A stretch of 6,190 bases of DNA, from the NCBI GenBank assembly GCA_019310865.1, contig JAFDDL010000310.1, forward strand, positions 1-6,190, given 5' to 3'. This stretch comes from Deltaproteobacteria bacterium (GTDB taxonomy: Bacteria > Desulfobacterota > Desulfobacteria > Desulfobacterales > JAFDDL01). The position numbers and the translations under genes are program-made. The notes beneath the pieces were generated by a model. That model ran no database searches and was not told the DNA's origin. It saw nothing but the letters and a program-made list of their open reading frames with translations. This document shows, piece by piece, positions 1 through 4,577 of the stretch; the first letter of the stretch is position 1, and the number at the start of each line of letters is the position of its first letter.

Positions 1-9
1 CTCTGGAGG

Positions 10-38
10 GTTATGCATGTATGCATGAACGTCCCCCT
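10..38. repeat. Right half of type A palindromic repeat (copy 1)
   Basis: These 29 bases match positions 2827-2855 at 28 of 29 positions; the one difference is G19 versus T2836. The shared string contains ATGCAT twice and ends in GAACGTCCCCC. At the second site it is the right arm of a palindrome; here the left arm would lie outside the window or be missing. The repeat ends only 22 bp before the start codon of the histone-deacetylase-like stump, so it forms that gene's 5' leader. Type A copies are probably non-autonomous, REP-like elements, since no transposase is present; that assignment is inference. Confidence 0.75.
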
Positions 39-60
39 TCTCTTCGCGGTGGAGGATACC

Positions 61-222
61 ATGAAAGTCTTTTTTCATGACGCTTTTTTTGATGTGTACA
101 CGTCAGATCCTGCGGCGACGAGCGGCCGGACGGAGGCGATTGTCCGGGCCATCGAAGATGAAACGACCTTTTTTGAGCCAAGACCGGCTGATGAATCGGT
201 GATTGGCCTTGTCCACATCTGA
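61..222 (+). pseudogene. N-terminal stump of a histone deacetylase-like amidohydrolase
   Basis: The frame starts at ATG 61, with GGAGG at 51-55 as ribosome binding site, and stops at TGA 220-222 after 53 residues. The reading MKVFFHDAFFDVYTSDPAA, then a GR-EAIVRAIE stretch and a closing GLVHI, resembles the first 50 or so residues of bacterial and archaeal histone deacetylase/acetylpolyamine amidohydrolase family proteins, which usually run to 300-350 residues. The family reading would continue 'VHT..H'; here it stops and the catalytic His/Asp zinc-site region is absent. No continuation appears in other frames downstream, where a REP-like hairpin and the 3' end of the peptidase gene follow. 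I infer truncation by deletion or rearrangement. A genuine 53-residue protein is possible but unlikely. The upstream in-frame ATGs at 13 and 25 lie inside the repeat and were not chosen. Confidence 0.6.
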
Positions 223-234
223 CCAAACACCTCT

Positions 235-269
235 TGATAAACCTCCCCGCGGCAAGCCACGGGGTATCA
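235..269. repeat. REP-like GC-rich hairpin
   Basis: Arms CCCCGCGGC (245-253) and GCCACGGGG (256-264) pair across an AA loop with one G-T type mismatch. Outside them TGATA (235-239) pairs with TATCA (265-269), leaving AACCT as a one-sided bulge. The hairpin lies between the stop of the deacetylase stump (222) and the stop of the minus-strand peptidase (305), where REP elements typically sit. It may act as a transcript-end stem-loop for the peptidase, but no T-tract follows on either strand, so it is not a classical intrinsic terminator. Read as protein on the plus strand it gives PPRGKPRGIK, which I recall as a recurrent translated repeat in deltaproteobacterial predicted proteins; that is memory, not a search. 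Confidence 0.65.
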
Positions 270-304
270 AGTTTGACCTTTATAGCGTCATGTCTGCAAC
301 GAGT

Positions 305-1437
305 TTATTTATCCGGGCTAACGATCTCCTTGAGCTTATCCAGCGGCAGGGCATGCAGAACCCTTCCACGAATGCCTTCCAAAGTCTGTGCCATACAAAT
401 AGCGTTCCAGATTGCCTCTTGCGTCGCTTCGATAACCGCCTCAAACAGGGGCGTCATAAAGGCGTGTGGTATGGTGGTGACTTGAAACGCAGAAAATTGA
501 TCCTGGGCATGGTGTTTTTCGGTTTTGTTCGCCGTCGAGAAGGCAATGAACAAATCGCCGGACCCGTCAGAAGCGATGGAACCAACCTGTGCCAAGCCCA
601 TTCCCGCCCGCCGGGCCAGGCGCTGCGTCTGCAGCGGGAGCAGGGGGGCATCCGTGGCCACAACGATGATGATGGACCCCTGATCAGTTTCATGCGGTCT
701 ACCGATTTGGCTAGCCCCTCGCTTAATGCCCGGCACCACGTCCACACCGATGGCATCGCCCACCGGCAGGCCGCTTAGCCTCAGCTGATAGCGTGCGCCA
801 TAATTGGCCTGCACCAATACGCCGACCGTAAATCCACCGTCTGCTGCCGATAACACCCGTGAACTGGTGCCGATTCCGCCCTTGAATTCATGGCACATCA
901 TTCCGGTCCCGCCACCGACACAGCCTTCGGCCACGGGCCCGGAAGCAGCCGAATCCAACGCTTGAAATACATGCGATTTCTTGACATGTCCGACAGCCAG
1001 CCATCATACGTCTCACCGACCACCGGCAGCATCCAAAAGCTGCTGTCCGGATCGAACGCATTTCGTTCATGATAATAGGAGATCACCGCGTCTCGAACCA
1101 CGCCCACGCTATGGGTGTTGGTGATGCAGATGGGACTTGTGAGCAAACCGGACTCATTGATCCAGGCGGTTCCGGTCATTTCACCGTTCCCGTTTAATGA
1201 AAAGCAACCCGAATACAGCGCTTGCTTGAGCACATCGCGATGGGGGATAACGGCTGTCACCCCGGTCCTGGCGATGTTTCGAACATCGGCCTCGCTGCCG
1301 CTTTCACCCTCGATGATGGTGGTGTGACCCACCTCGACGCCCCCAACATCCGTAATGGCGTTGAACCGACCCGGCTTCAATCGTCCGATCTGAATTCCCA
1401 AGTCTCGCAGTCGTACCCGTTTTTCATTTGAGCTCAT
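305..1437 (-). pseudogene. P1 family peptidase (DmpA-like), interrupted by one frameshift
   Basis: DmpA-family enzymes (L-aminopeptidase/D-esterase, Ntn-hydrolase fold) cut themselves before a Ser or Thr that becomes the nucleophile. The 5' part (ATG at 1437, AGGTGA upstream as a possible ribosome binding site) carries the family landmarks RDLGI-IG, PG-NAITDVGGVEVGH, a GVTAVIPH stretch, LNGNGEMTGT and ITNTHSVGVVRDA. The 3' part, in another frame and ending at TAA 305-307, continues with LDSAASGPVAEG, GGGTGM, FKGGIGTSSR, VGVLVQANYG, then QGS-III and VATDAPLLP. The Gly-Ser in QGS fits the self-cleavage site; Ser is about residue 255 of the repaired protein, close to its place in DmpA. The frames join if one base is restored at about 974-975, giving ...SRN-R-HVFQALDSA.... 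The repaired length of about 377 residues is normal for the family. So this is either a recent single-base pseudogene or a sequencing error; both halves are otherwise undamaged. Confidence 0.85.
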
Positions 1438-1440
1438 GCA

Positions 1441-1662
1441 TTCACCTATTTAACTATCTATATTAAGGGCTCGCGCAGGAAAGTGAACCCTAAATTCATC
1501 TCTACTTGATATAAACATCGATACACGGCATCTCGTTTTTCACCGCATTAAGCCTCCTGGATCAAGCCATATTGACTATAGACATGATGCTGCTACCGAA
1601 CATGGCCAATCTAACAGTTCAGGGCAATCAATTCAATATCACAAAAAATAGAAAGGGAGACG
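1441..1662. other. Intergenic stretch without recognised gene
   Basis: This 222-bp AT-richer stretch lies upstream of the minus-strand peptidase and should hold its promoter, but I see no convincing -35/-10 pair. On the minus strand an AGGAGG (1555-1560) is followed by two tiny frames: ATG-CGG-stop, and a GTG frame reading VKNEMPCIDVYIK then stop. These are too short to call. No RNA gene or long hairpin was seen. Confidence 0.4.
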
Positions 1663-1815
1663 TTATGTCCACCGGACGGATGTGAGCGTTTTCAGAAGCG
1701 TTTCAAGGGTTTCAAAATGGACCAACTGTTGGGTCTCAATTTTTTCATCACGTTCGACGCGGCGCCATGCTTCGATAAATCCTTTAGCGGTGGTTACAGT
1801 ATCGTCAACTCCGAT
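1663..1815 (-). pseudogene. Fragment of a COG4190/TumA-like HTH antitoxin-type regulator
   Basis: A minus-strand frame bounded by stops (TAA 1816-1818 upstream, TAA 1663-1665 downstream) reads 50 residues without a start codon. It includes KGFIEAWRRVERDEK, then VHFETLETLLKTLTSVRW. This resembles the N-terminal part of the small predicted transcriptional regulators of COG4190 (HVO_A0114 type, the antitoxin partner of TumE-like toxins), whose pattern is A-E-AW....I-FES-E-L-KTLTP-RWE followed by a winged helix. Here the frame stops right after RW-T, before the DNA-binding helix, and the start is missing as well. No TumE-like toxin is seen next to it. The 5' edge lies 3 bp from the 22-bp repeat at 1819-1840, suggesting the repeat event removed the start. 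The family match is from memory of the consensus. Confidence 0.5.
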
Positions 1816-1818
1816 TTA

Positions 1819-1840
1819 AAAAGAACGCCGGTTAATTTTA
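1819..1840. repeat. 22-bp direct repeat, copy 1
   Basis: Identical over 22 bases to 3132-3153 and in the same orientation; it begins AAAAGAACGCC and ends GGTTAATTTTA. The flanks differ on both sides. The right end coincides exactly with the stop codon of the dehydrogenase gene (TAA on the minus strand, 1838-1840), and the left end is 3 bp from the edge of the antitoxin fragment. The core contains a weak inverted repeat (AAC-GCCGG-TT). It may be a recombination footprint, an end of a lost element, or a site-specific target; this cannot be resolved here. Confidence 0.85.
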
Positions 1841-2737
1841 TGGCTCCAAAAACGCAGCTTGAAGGAATTCGGGATCAGGGTAACTGTAGAAACCCCTTCC
1901 TGACTTGACTCCCAGGTCACCAGCCTCGATTTTTTCTTTGAGCGCCAAAGGCGGGCGGTCGCCGGCATCACCGGAGTCATTGAAATAGACCATTTCAATA
2001 TCGTATACAACATCCAACCCGACTCGGTCCATGAGTGCAAAGGGCCCCCACTGCGTCCCGGCAAATGTCATCCAGGCCCGGTCCAGGTCACGGAAATCCA
2101 CCACGTTGTTTGCCCACATATGAAGGACCTCCTTCTTGACCGCACGCCACACCCGATTGAAGCAGAATCCAAGAATCTCCTTGTTGACCATGAGGGGTAA
2201 CATGTTCAGGGAACGCACAAAGACTTGCCCCGCCGCTATGACTTCTGCCGCAGTGACAGTGCCCCCCATGATATCGACCATGTTATGCCCCATGACCGGC
2301 AGATAAAAATGAAGATTCAGGCAGTGCTCGGGATGTGAAACCGCGCCCTCCAGTTTTGAGACCGGCATGGAGGAAGAGTTGGTGGCCAACAGGGCGTGTT
2401 TTGGACAACCCCGGTCTATCTCCTTCCACACGGCCAGTTTAATATCGCGCTTTTCGCTCACCGCCTCGATCACCAGGTCCGCTTCGGACACCGCCTCGGA
2501 TATGCTTTGGCACATTCTAATTTTATTAGCGGCTTCCGGCCACTTCTCCACATCTATCTTCGATGGCTTTCCCCGTTCTCTAAAAGCGGCAACGCACCGG
2601 TCCAATTGTATCTGGAATATCTTCTCGTCGGTATCAAAACCGGCAACATCGTATCCGCAAGCGGCGCTCTGTAATGCGATTTGAGCACCCAGGCTCCCAA
2701 GTCCGATAACCGCTACGTTCTTTATGCTGTCCATCAT
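1838..2737 (-). CDS. 3-hydroxyacyl-CoA dehydrogenase (short, single-function HAD family)
   Basis: Predicted NAD-dependent oxidation of a 3-hydroxyacyl-CoA to 3-oxoacyl-CoA in the cytosol, as in beta-oxidation or butanoyl-CoA-type pathways. The 299 residues match the usual 280-310 for stand-alone enzymes. The N-terminal Rossmann fold has GLGSLG (residues 12-17) and an acidic residue (D35) for the adenine ribose. The substrate/catalytic region has NSSS (120-123), H143 in HFYLP and FNR (N194); the C-terminal dimerisation domain has GPFALMDRVGLD and ends GVKSGRGFYSYPDP. Serine-to-His spacing (21) matches the human enzyme. The Glu that normally pairs with the catalytic His (12 residues after it) is Asp155 here, and the usual Asn after HFF is Leu. 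This suggests an unusual substrate or altered activity. ATG 2737 is preceded by AAAGGA at suitable spacing; a second ATG follows immediately. The gene lies between the two 22-bp repeats, just downstream of a palindromic repeat. The exact acyl substrate is unknown. Confidence 0.9.
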   Translation of the reverse strand: MMDSIKNVAVIGLGSLGAQIALQSAACGYDVAGFDTDEKIFQIQLDRCVAAFRERGKPSKIDVEKWPEAANKIRMCQSISEAVSEADLVIEAVSEKRDIKLAVWKEIDRGCPKHALLATNSSSMPVSKLEGAVSHPEHCLNLHFYLPVMGHNMVDIMGGTVTAAEVIAAGQVFVRSLNMLPLMVNKEILGFCFNRVWRAVKKEVLHMWANNVVDFRDLDRAWMTFAGTQWGPFALMDRVGLDVVYDIEMVYFNDSGDAGDRPPLALKEKIEAGDLGVKSGRGFYSYPDPEFLQAAFLEP

Positions 2738-2752
2738 CTATCCTTTCTTTTT

Positions 2753-2902
2753 GGGGACATTGTTGACAAAAAAGAGGGGGACGTTCATGCAGGAAAGCGA
2801 AGACTCCGGAAATGCATAACTCGTGAGTTATGCATTTATGCATGAACGTCCCCCTCTTTCGTCCCCCTCCTTTCCTCTTTTCTGTACAATTTGTCAACAA
2901 CG
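2753..2902. repeat. Type B palindrome split by an inserted type A palindrome
   Basis: The left end (GGGGACATTGTTGACAAA, 2753-2770) and right end (TGTACAATTTGTCAACAA, 2883-2900) match the two arms of the intact type B palindrome at 5860-5918. TTGTTGACAAA (2760-2770) still pairs with TTTGTCAACAA (2890-2900). The centre of type B is replaced by about 112 bp that contain a type A palindrome. The outermost right bases (AATGTCCCC in the intact copy) have decayed to AACGTTTTTC. The element sits 15 bp upstream of the dehydrogenase start codon and so forms its 5' leader. Confidence 0.8.
2771..2859. repeat. Type A palindromic repeat (copy 2), with inner hairpin
   Basis: The outer arms are 20 bp and perfect: AAAGAGGGGGACGTTCATGC (2771-2790) pairs with 2840-2859. 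An inner 13-bp perfect hairpin, AAATGCATAACTC (2810-2822) and GAGTTATGCATTT (2825-2837), has a GT loop. On the right only two bases separate inner and outer arms, but on the left 19 bases (2791-2809) do, so the left arm seems to carry an insertion. Removing it would leave one long palindrome with ATGCAT twice per arm. The right half is nearly identical to positions 10-38. Confidence 0.85.
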
Positions 2903-2912
2903 TTTTTCGGGT

Positions 2913-3026
2913 TTAAATACAAGTGTAGGTGGCGTCAATCAGGGCACGCGCCCGATCGCCCAGGGCCAGCGCCGGCCACCAACGGTTGAGGCCGCACCCA
3001 CAAACACACCCATATTCACCCACAAG
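2913..3026 (-). pseudogene. C-terminal tail of a CubicO-type serine hydrolase (decayed duplicate)
   Basis: The minus strand reads LNRWWPALALGDRARALID, then ATYTCI and TAA at 2913-2915. This is nearly the same as the end of the hydrolase at the right edge of the window (LNSWWPALALGDRARALID, then ATYDCI). Over the 80 bases 2913-2992 against 5928-6007 I count 71 identities without gaps. Upstream the match weakens quickly and the frame meets a TAG at 3027-3029, so the body of the gene is lost. The fragment is a duplicate or a deletion remnant and carries its neighbouring type B palindrome with it. Confidence 0.8.
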
Positions 3027-3045
3027 CTAGCGGTGTGCTAAACTG

Positions 3046-3131
3046 TCATTTTAATATGGGCTGTTACCCGGTGACCCAAGCCCAGTGGTAGACCATCATG
3101 GGCAGCAATCCGAGCCAATTTGCCGGGTACC
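3046..3131. other. Short stretch without recognised gene
   Basis: It lies between the decayed hydrolase tail and the second 22-bp repeat. The minus strand stays open across it and through the repeat, reading in part GKLARIAAHDGLPLGLGHRV and ending at a TAG near 3041. I do not recognise the family and see no start codon with a ribosome binding site. It may be another gene fragment. Confidence 0.3.
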
Positions 3132-3153
3132 AAAAGAACGCCGGTTAATTTTA
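3132..3153. repeat. 22-bp direct repeat, copy 2
   Basis: Exact copy of 1819-1840 in the same orientation, start points 1313 bp apart. It lies 30 bp upstream of the -35 box of the toxin-antitoxin operon, so it marks the border between the dehydrogenase block and the AT-rich operon. The sequence continues as GCGTGTGGAACG to the right and is preceded by GGGTACC, neither of which is shared with copy 1. Confidence 0.85.
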
Positions 3154-3183
3154 GCGTGTGGAACGTATATAATCAAAAAATTC

Positions 3184-3212
3184 TTGAAATCGTTTCACAT
3201 TTTATGTATAGT
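3184..3212 (+). promoter_or_regulatory. Sigma-70-type promoter of the toxin-antitoxin operon
   Basis: A -35 box TTGAAA (3184-3189) and a -10 box TATAGT (3207-3212) are separated by 17 bp, the optimal spacing. Transcription would start around 3219, leaving a short leader before the AAGGAG (3229-3234) that serves ATG 3242. Confidence 0.65.
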
Positions 3213-3225
3213 TTTATTATACATA
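3203..3225. promoter_or_regulatory. Operator-like inverted repeat over the -10 box
   Basis: TATGTATA (3203-3210) and TATACATA (3218-3225) are perfect 8-bp inverted arms with a 7-bp spacer, covering the -10 box and the probable start site. In Phd/YefM-type systems the antitoxin represses its own promoter through palindromes of this kind. Autorepression here is inference from position and symmetry. Confidence 0.6.
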
Positions 3226-3241
3226 TAAAAGGAGCCGGCCA

Positions 3242-3484
3242 ATGAAAGCCACAATCGTCGATTTAAGATATAAAATGAATGACGTTCTTAAAGCGCTTGA
3301 GAGGAATGAAAAAGTTACTGTCCTATATCGCGGTAAAGTTAAAGGGGTCTTAGTGCCTGAAACCCAGAAAAATCACATGCGCATAATTGATCATCCATTT
3401 TTTGGAATGTCATCACAAGACCATAAAAAATCAGTTTTGGACGAAGTTAACGATTTACGGAAATCCAGATACGATGATATTTGA
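3242..3484 (+). CDS. Type II antitoxin, Phd/YefM-like
   Basis: An 80-residue protein whose first half (VDLRYKMNDVLKALERNEKV, then TVLYRGKVKGVLVP) has the Phd/YefM pattern: a short DNA-binding N-terminal part with a helix 'L....-VL-AL..-E-V' followed by the strand-turn-strand 'V-Y-RGK--G-LVP'. The C-terminal 40 residues, charged and including HPFFGM, would be the toxin-neutralising tail. It should bind the VapC toxin and the operator at 3203-3225. The start ATG 3242 has AAGGAG 7 bp upstream. The stop (TGA 3482-3484) overlaps the toxin start by 11 bp, showing translational coupling. The gene is clearly AT-richer than its neighbours, consistent with horizontal arrival of the pair. Confidence 0.85.
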   Translation: MKATIVDLRYKMNDVLKALERNEKVTVLYRGKVKGVLVPETQKNHMRIIDHPFFGMSSQDHKKSVLDEVNDLRKSRYDDI

Positions 3485-3851
3485 TACAGATATATTTATT
3501 TGGACACAAAGAGGCAACAAAAAGGCCGCAAGACTTATGGAGAGGTCGAAGGAACGGTACCTGTCCATTCAAACTTACATGGAGCTTCTGCAGTGTGCTA
3601 AGGATAAGAAACAACATCAACAGGTTAAAAAATTTTTAACAACGTTTGGATTCATTGTCCTTCCATTAACTGAAAATATTGGGCATCGTGCGTCTATTTA
3701 CATAGAAGAGTATACGCTGGCATCCAGTCTAAGGTCTGGAGACGCGATCGTAGCGGCAACTGCGGTTGAAAACAACTTACCACTTGTGTCCAGCAATGTG
3801 AAGCACTTCAGAATGATAAAAGACTTACAATTAAAAAGTTTTAAACCATAA
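3474..3851 (+). CDS. vapC: VapC-type PIN-domain toxin ribonuclease
   Basis: A 125-residue PIN-domain protein, normal VapC length. It begins MIFDTDIFIW, giving the first acidic residue D4 (with D6 beside it). E37 lies in TYMELLQ, D90 in LRSGDAIVAATA, and the final strand reads LVSSNVKHF with N108 where many PIN proteins have N or D. Together these form the Mg-binding acidic pocket for RNA cleavage (VapC members cut tRNA or rRNA); the target here is unknown. ATG 3474 was chosen because MIFDTD is the family's usual start and it overlaps the antitoxin stop. An in-frame ATG at 3387 would add 29 residues that only re-read the antitoxin gene. Nothing suggests inactivation: frame, length and catalytic residues are all present. 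No obvious intrinsic terminator follows. Confidence 0.92.
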   Translation: MIFDTDIFIWTQRGNKKAARLMERSKERYLSIQTYMELLQCAKDKKQHQQVKKFLTTFGFIVLPLTENIGHRASIYIEEYTLASSLRSGDAIVAATAVENNLPLVSSNVKHFRMIKDLQLKSFKP

Positions 3852-3909
3852 GTGGATGTCGGTCCCAGTGTAGGCAATCCTTACGGTGGTATTGCTGTCC
3901 GGGGGCATT

Positions 3910-4190
3910 TCAGACTGTGGAACATCCTTTACCCTTTAAAAAGCTATAAATATCGTTGCTATCGGACCGCGGGGGATAGGTCGAAAAAAAACGGTAAACG
4001 AGGCCGCTGATCTTTTCAAAATCCTTATCCATTGTAACAAGTTCACCACCAGACTCCATTGTTTGAGCGGCGATCCAAATATCATTTGACGGAATAGGCG
4101 TTCCCTGTTGTTTGAGCTGTGTAGCAATTCTCGAATAGCGGTCAGCCGTGATGTCTCCAATCGTGATTGTCTCAACGGCTTCCTGGTCTA
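3910..4190 (-). pseudogene. C-terminal fragment of a second VapC/PIN toxin
   Basis: The minus frame reads AVETITIGDITADRYSRIAT, then LKQQGTPIPSNDIWIAA, then LVTMDKDFEKISGL, and ends at TGA 3910-3912. This is the second half of a VapC: the GTPIP-NDIWIAA helix with the third acidic residue (D of NDIW, about 4083) and the 'L-T-D-DF' strand with the fourth (about 4029). The first half with D and E is absent; upstream of about 4190 the same frame only reads the antisense of the DUF4143 fragment. The tail after ISGL (about 27 residues) does not look like VapC and may be read-through. It differs in sequence from the intact toxin at 3474-3851, so it belonged to a separate system. No partner antitoxin is seen. 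Confidence 0.75.
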
Positions 4191-4192
4191 AA

Positions 4193-4516
4193 AGCGGAAA
4201 CGGCGTTCCATTGGATGCAGAGGTTTCTCCCCATGTTTTTAAGCCGCTGTATCTGGATATCGGGCTCGCCAACCATGTCTGCGGTCTCAAGCTCACCAAA
4301 CCCGAGGAATTGATCACCGTATACGAGGGCGGACTGGCAGAACAATTCATCGGACAGGAACTTCTGAATCTTGGGCACCCGTTTGAAGAAAATCGTTTAT
4401 ATTATTGGAGCCGTGAAGAAAAAAACGCCAACGCCGAAATAGATTATTTGCTGAGTTATCAAAACACGGTAATACCGGTCGAAGTAAAGGCAGGGAAAAT
4501 GGGCAGCTTGAAAGAA
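4193..4516 (+). pseudogene. C-terminal fragment of an AAA ATPase with DUF4143 domain
   Basis: The plus frame reads NGVPLDAEVSPHVFKPLYLD, IGLANHVCGL, then EGGLAEQFIGQELL, LYYWSREEKNANAEIDYL and IPVEVKAGKMGSLK. This is the DUF4143 half of the AAA_14/DUF4143 family, normally about 380-450 residues with an N-terminal Walker A/B ATPase that is entirely missing. The E-I-D ... V-E-V-K arrangement recalls the restriction-endonuclease-like fold proposed for this domain. There is no start codon linked to a ribosome binding site; homology begins abruptly at about 4193, next to the opposing VapC fragment, and ends near 4516 after GSLK. The frame then runs on into antisense of the transporter gene. The function of the family is not well defined. 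Confidence 0.8.
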
Positions 4517-4577
4517 TCCTCCAATCGACTTTTTCTGATCTTTTTTAGACCCCTTTTTTCTTCAGCAACCAGGCCCG

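Noticed and set aside
203..778. Long plus-strand open frame of 191 codons
   Set aside because: It runs antisense to the peptidase, whose motifs are unmistakable on the minus strand, and its first part only reads through the REP-like hairpin. No family resemblance of its own.
1510..1560. Possible start of a tautomerase-like or leader peptide (minus strand, MPCIDVYIK)
   Set aside because: Only nine residues after the ATG before a stop, and the AGGAGG is too far from that ATG. Not enough to support a gene.
1665..1685. Tiny plus-strand frame MSTGRM behind GGGAG
   Set aside because: Six codons, and it lies antisense to the antitoxin fragment; chance occurrence is likely.
1717..1908. Plus-strand open frame of 63 codons
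   Set aside because: It crosses the antitoxin fragment, the 22-bp repeat and the dehydrogenase 3' end in antisense and has no recognisable ribosome binding site.
2753..2902. CRISPR-like or tandem repeat array
   Set aside because: The repeats are nested inverted copies without regular spacing or unique spacers, and no cas genes are present.
3387..3473. Upstream in-frame ATG for the VapC toxin
   Set aside because: The added 29 residues re-read the antitoxin gene in another frame, and the PIN domain begins naturally at ATG 3474.
4148..4192. First 15 codons of the plus-strand frame as the start of the DUF4143 protein
   Set aside because: These codons are antisense to the VapC fragment and do not fit the family; the ATPase domain that should precede DUF4143 is missing.
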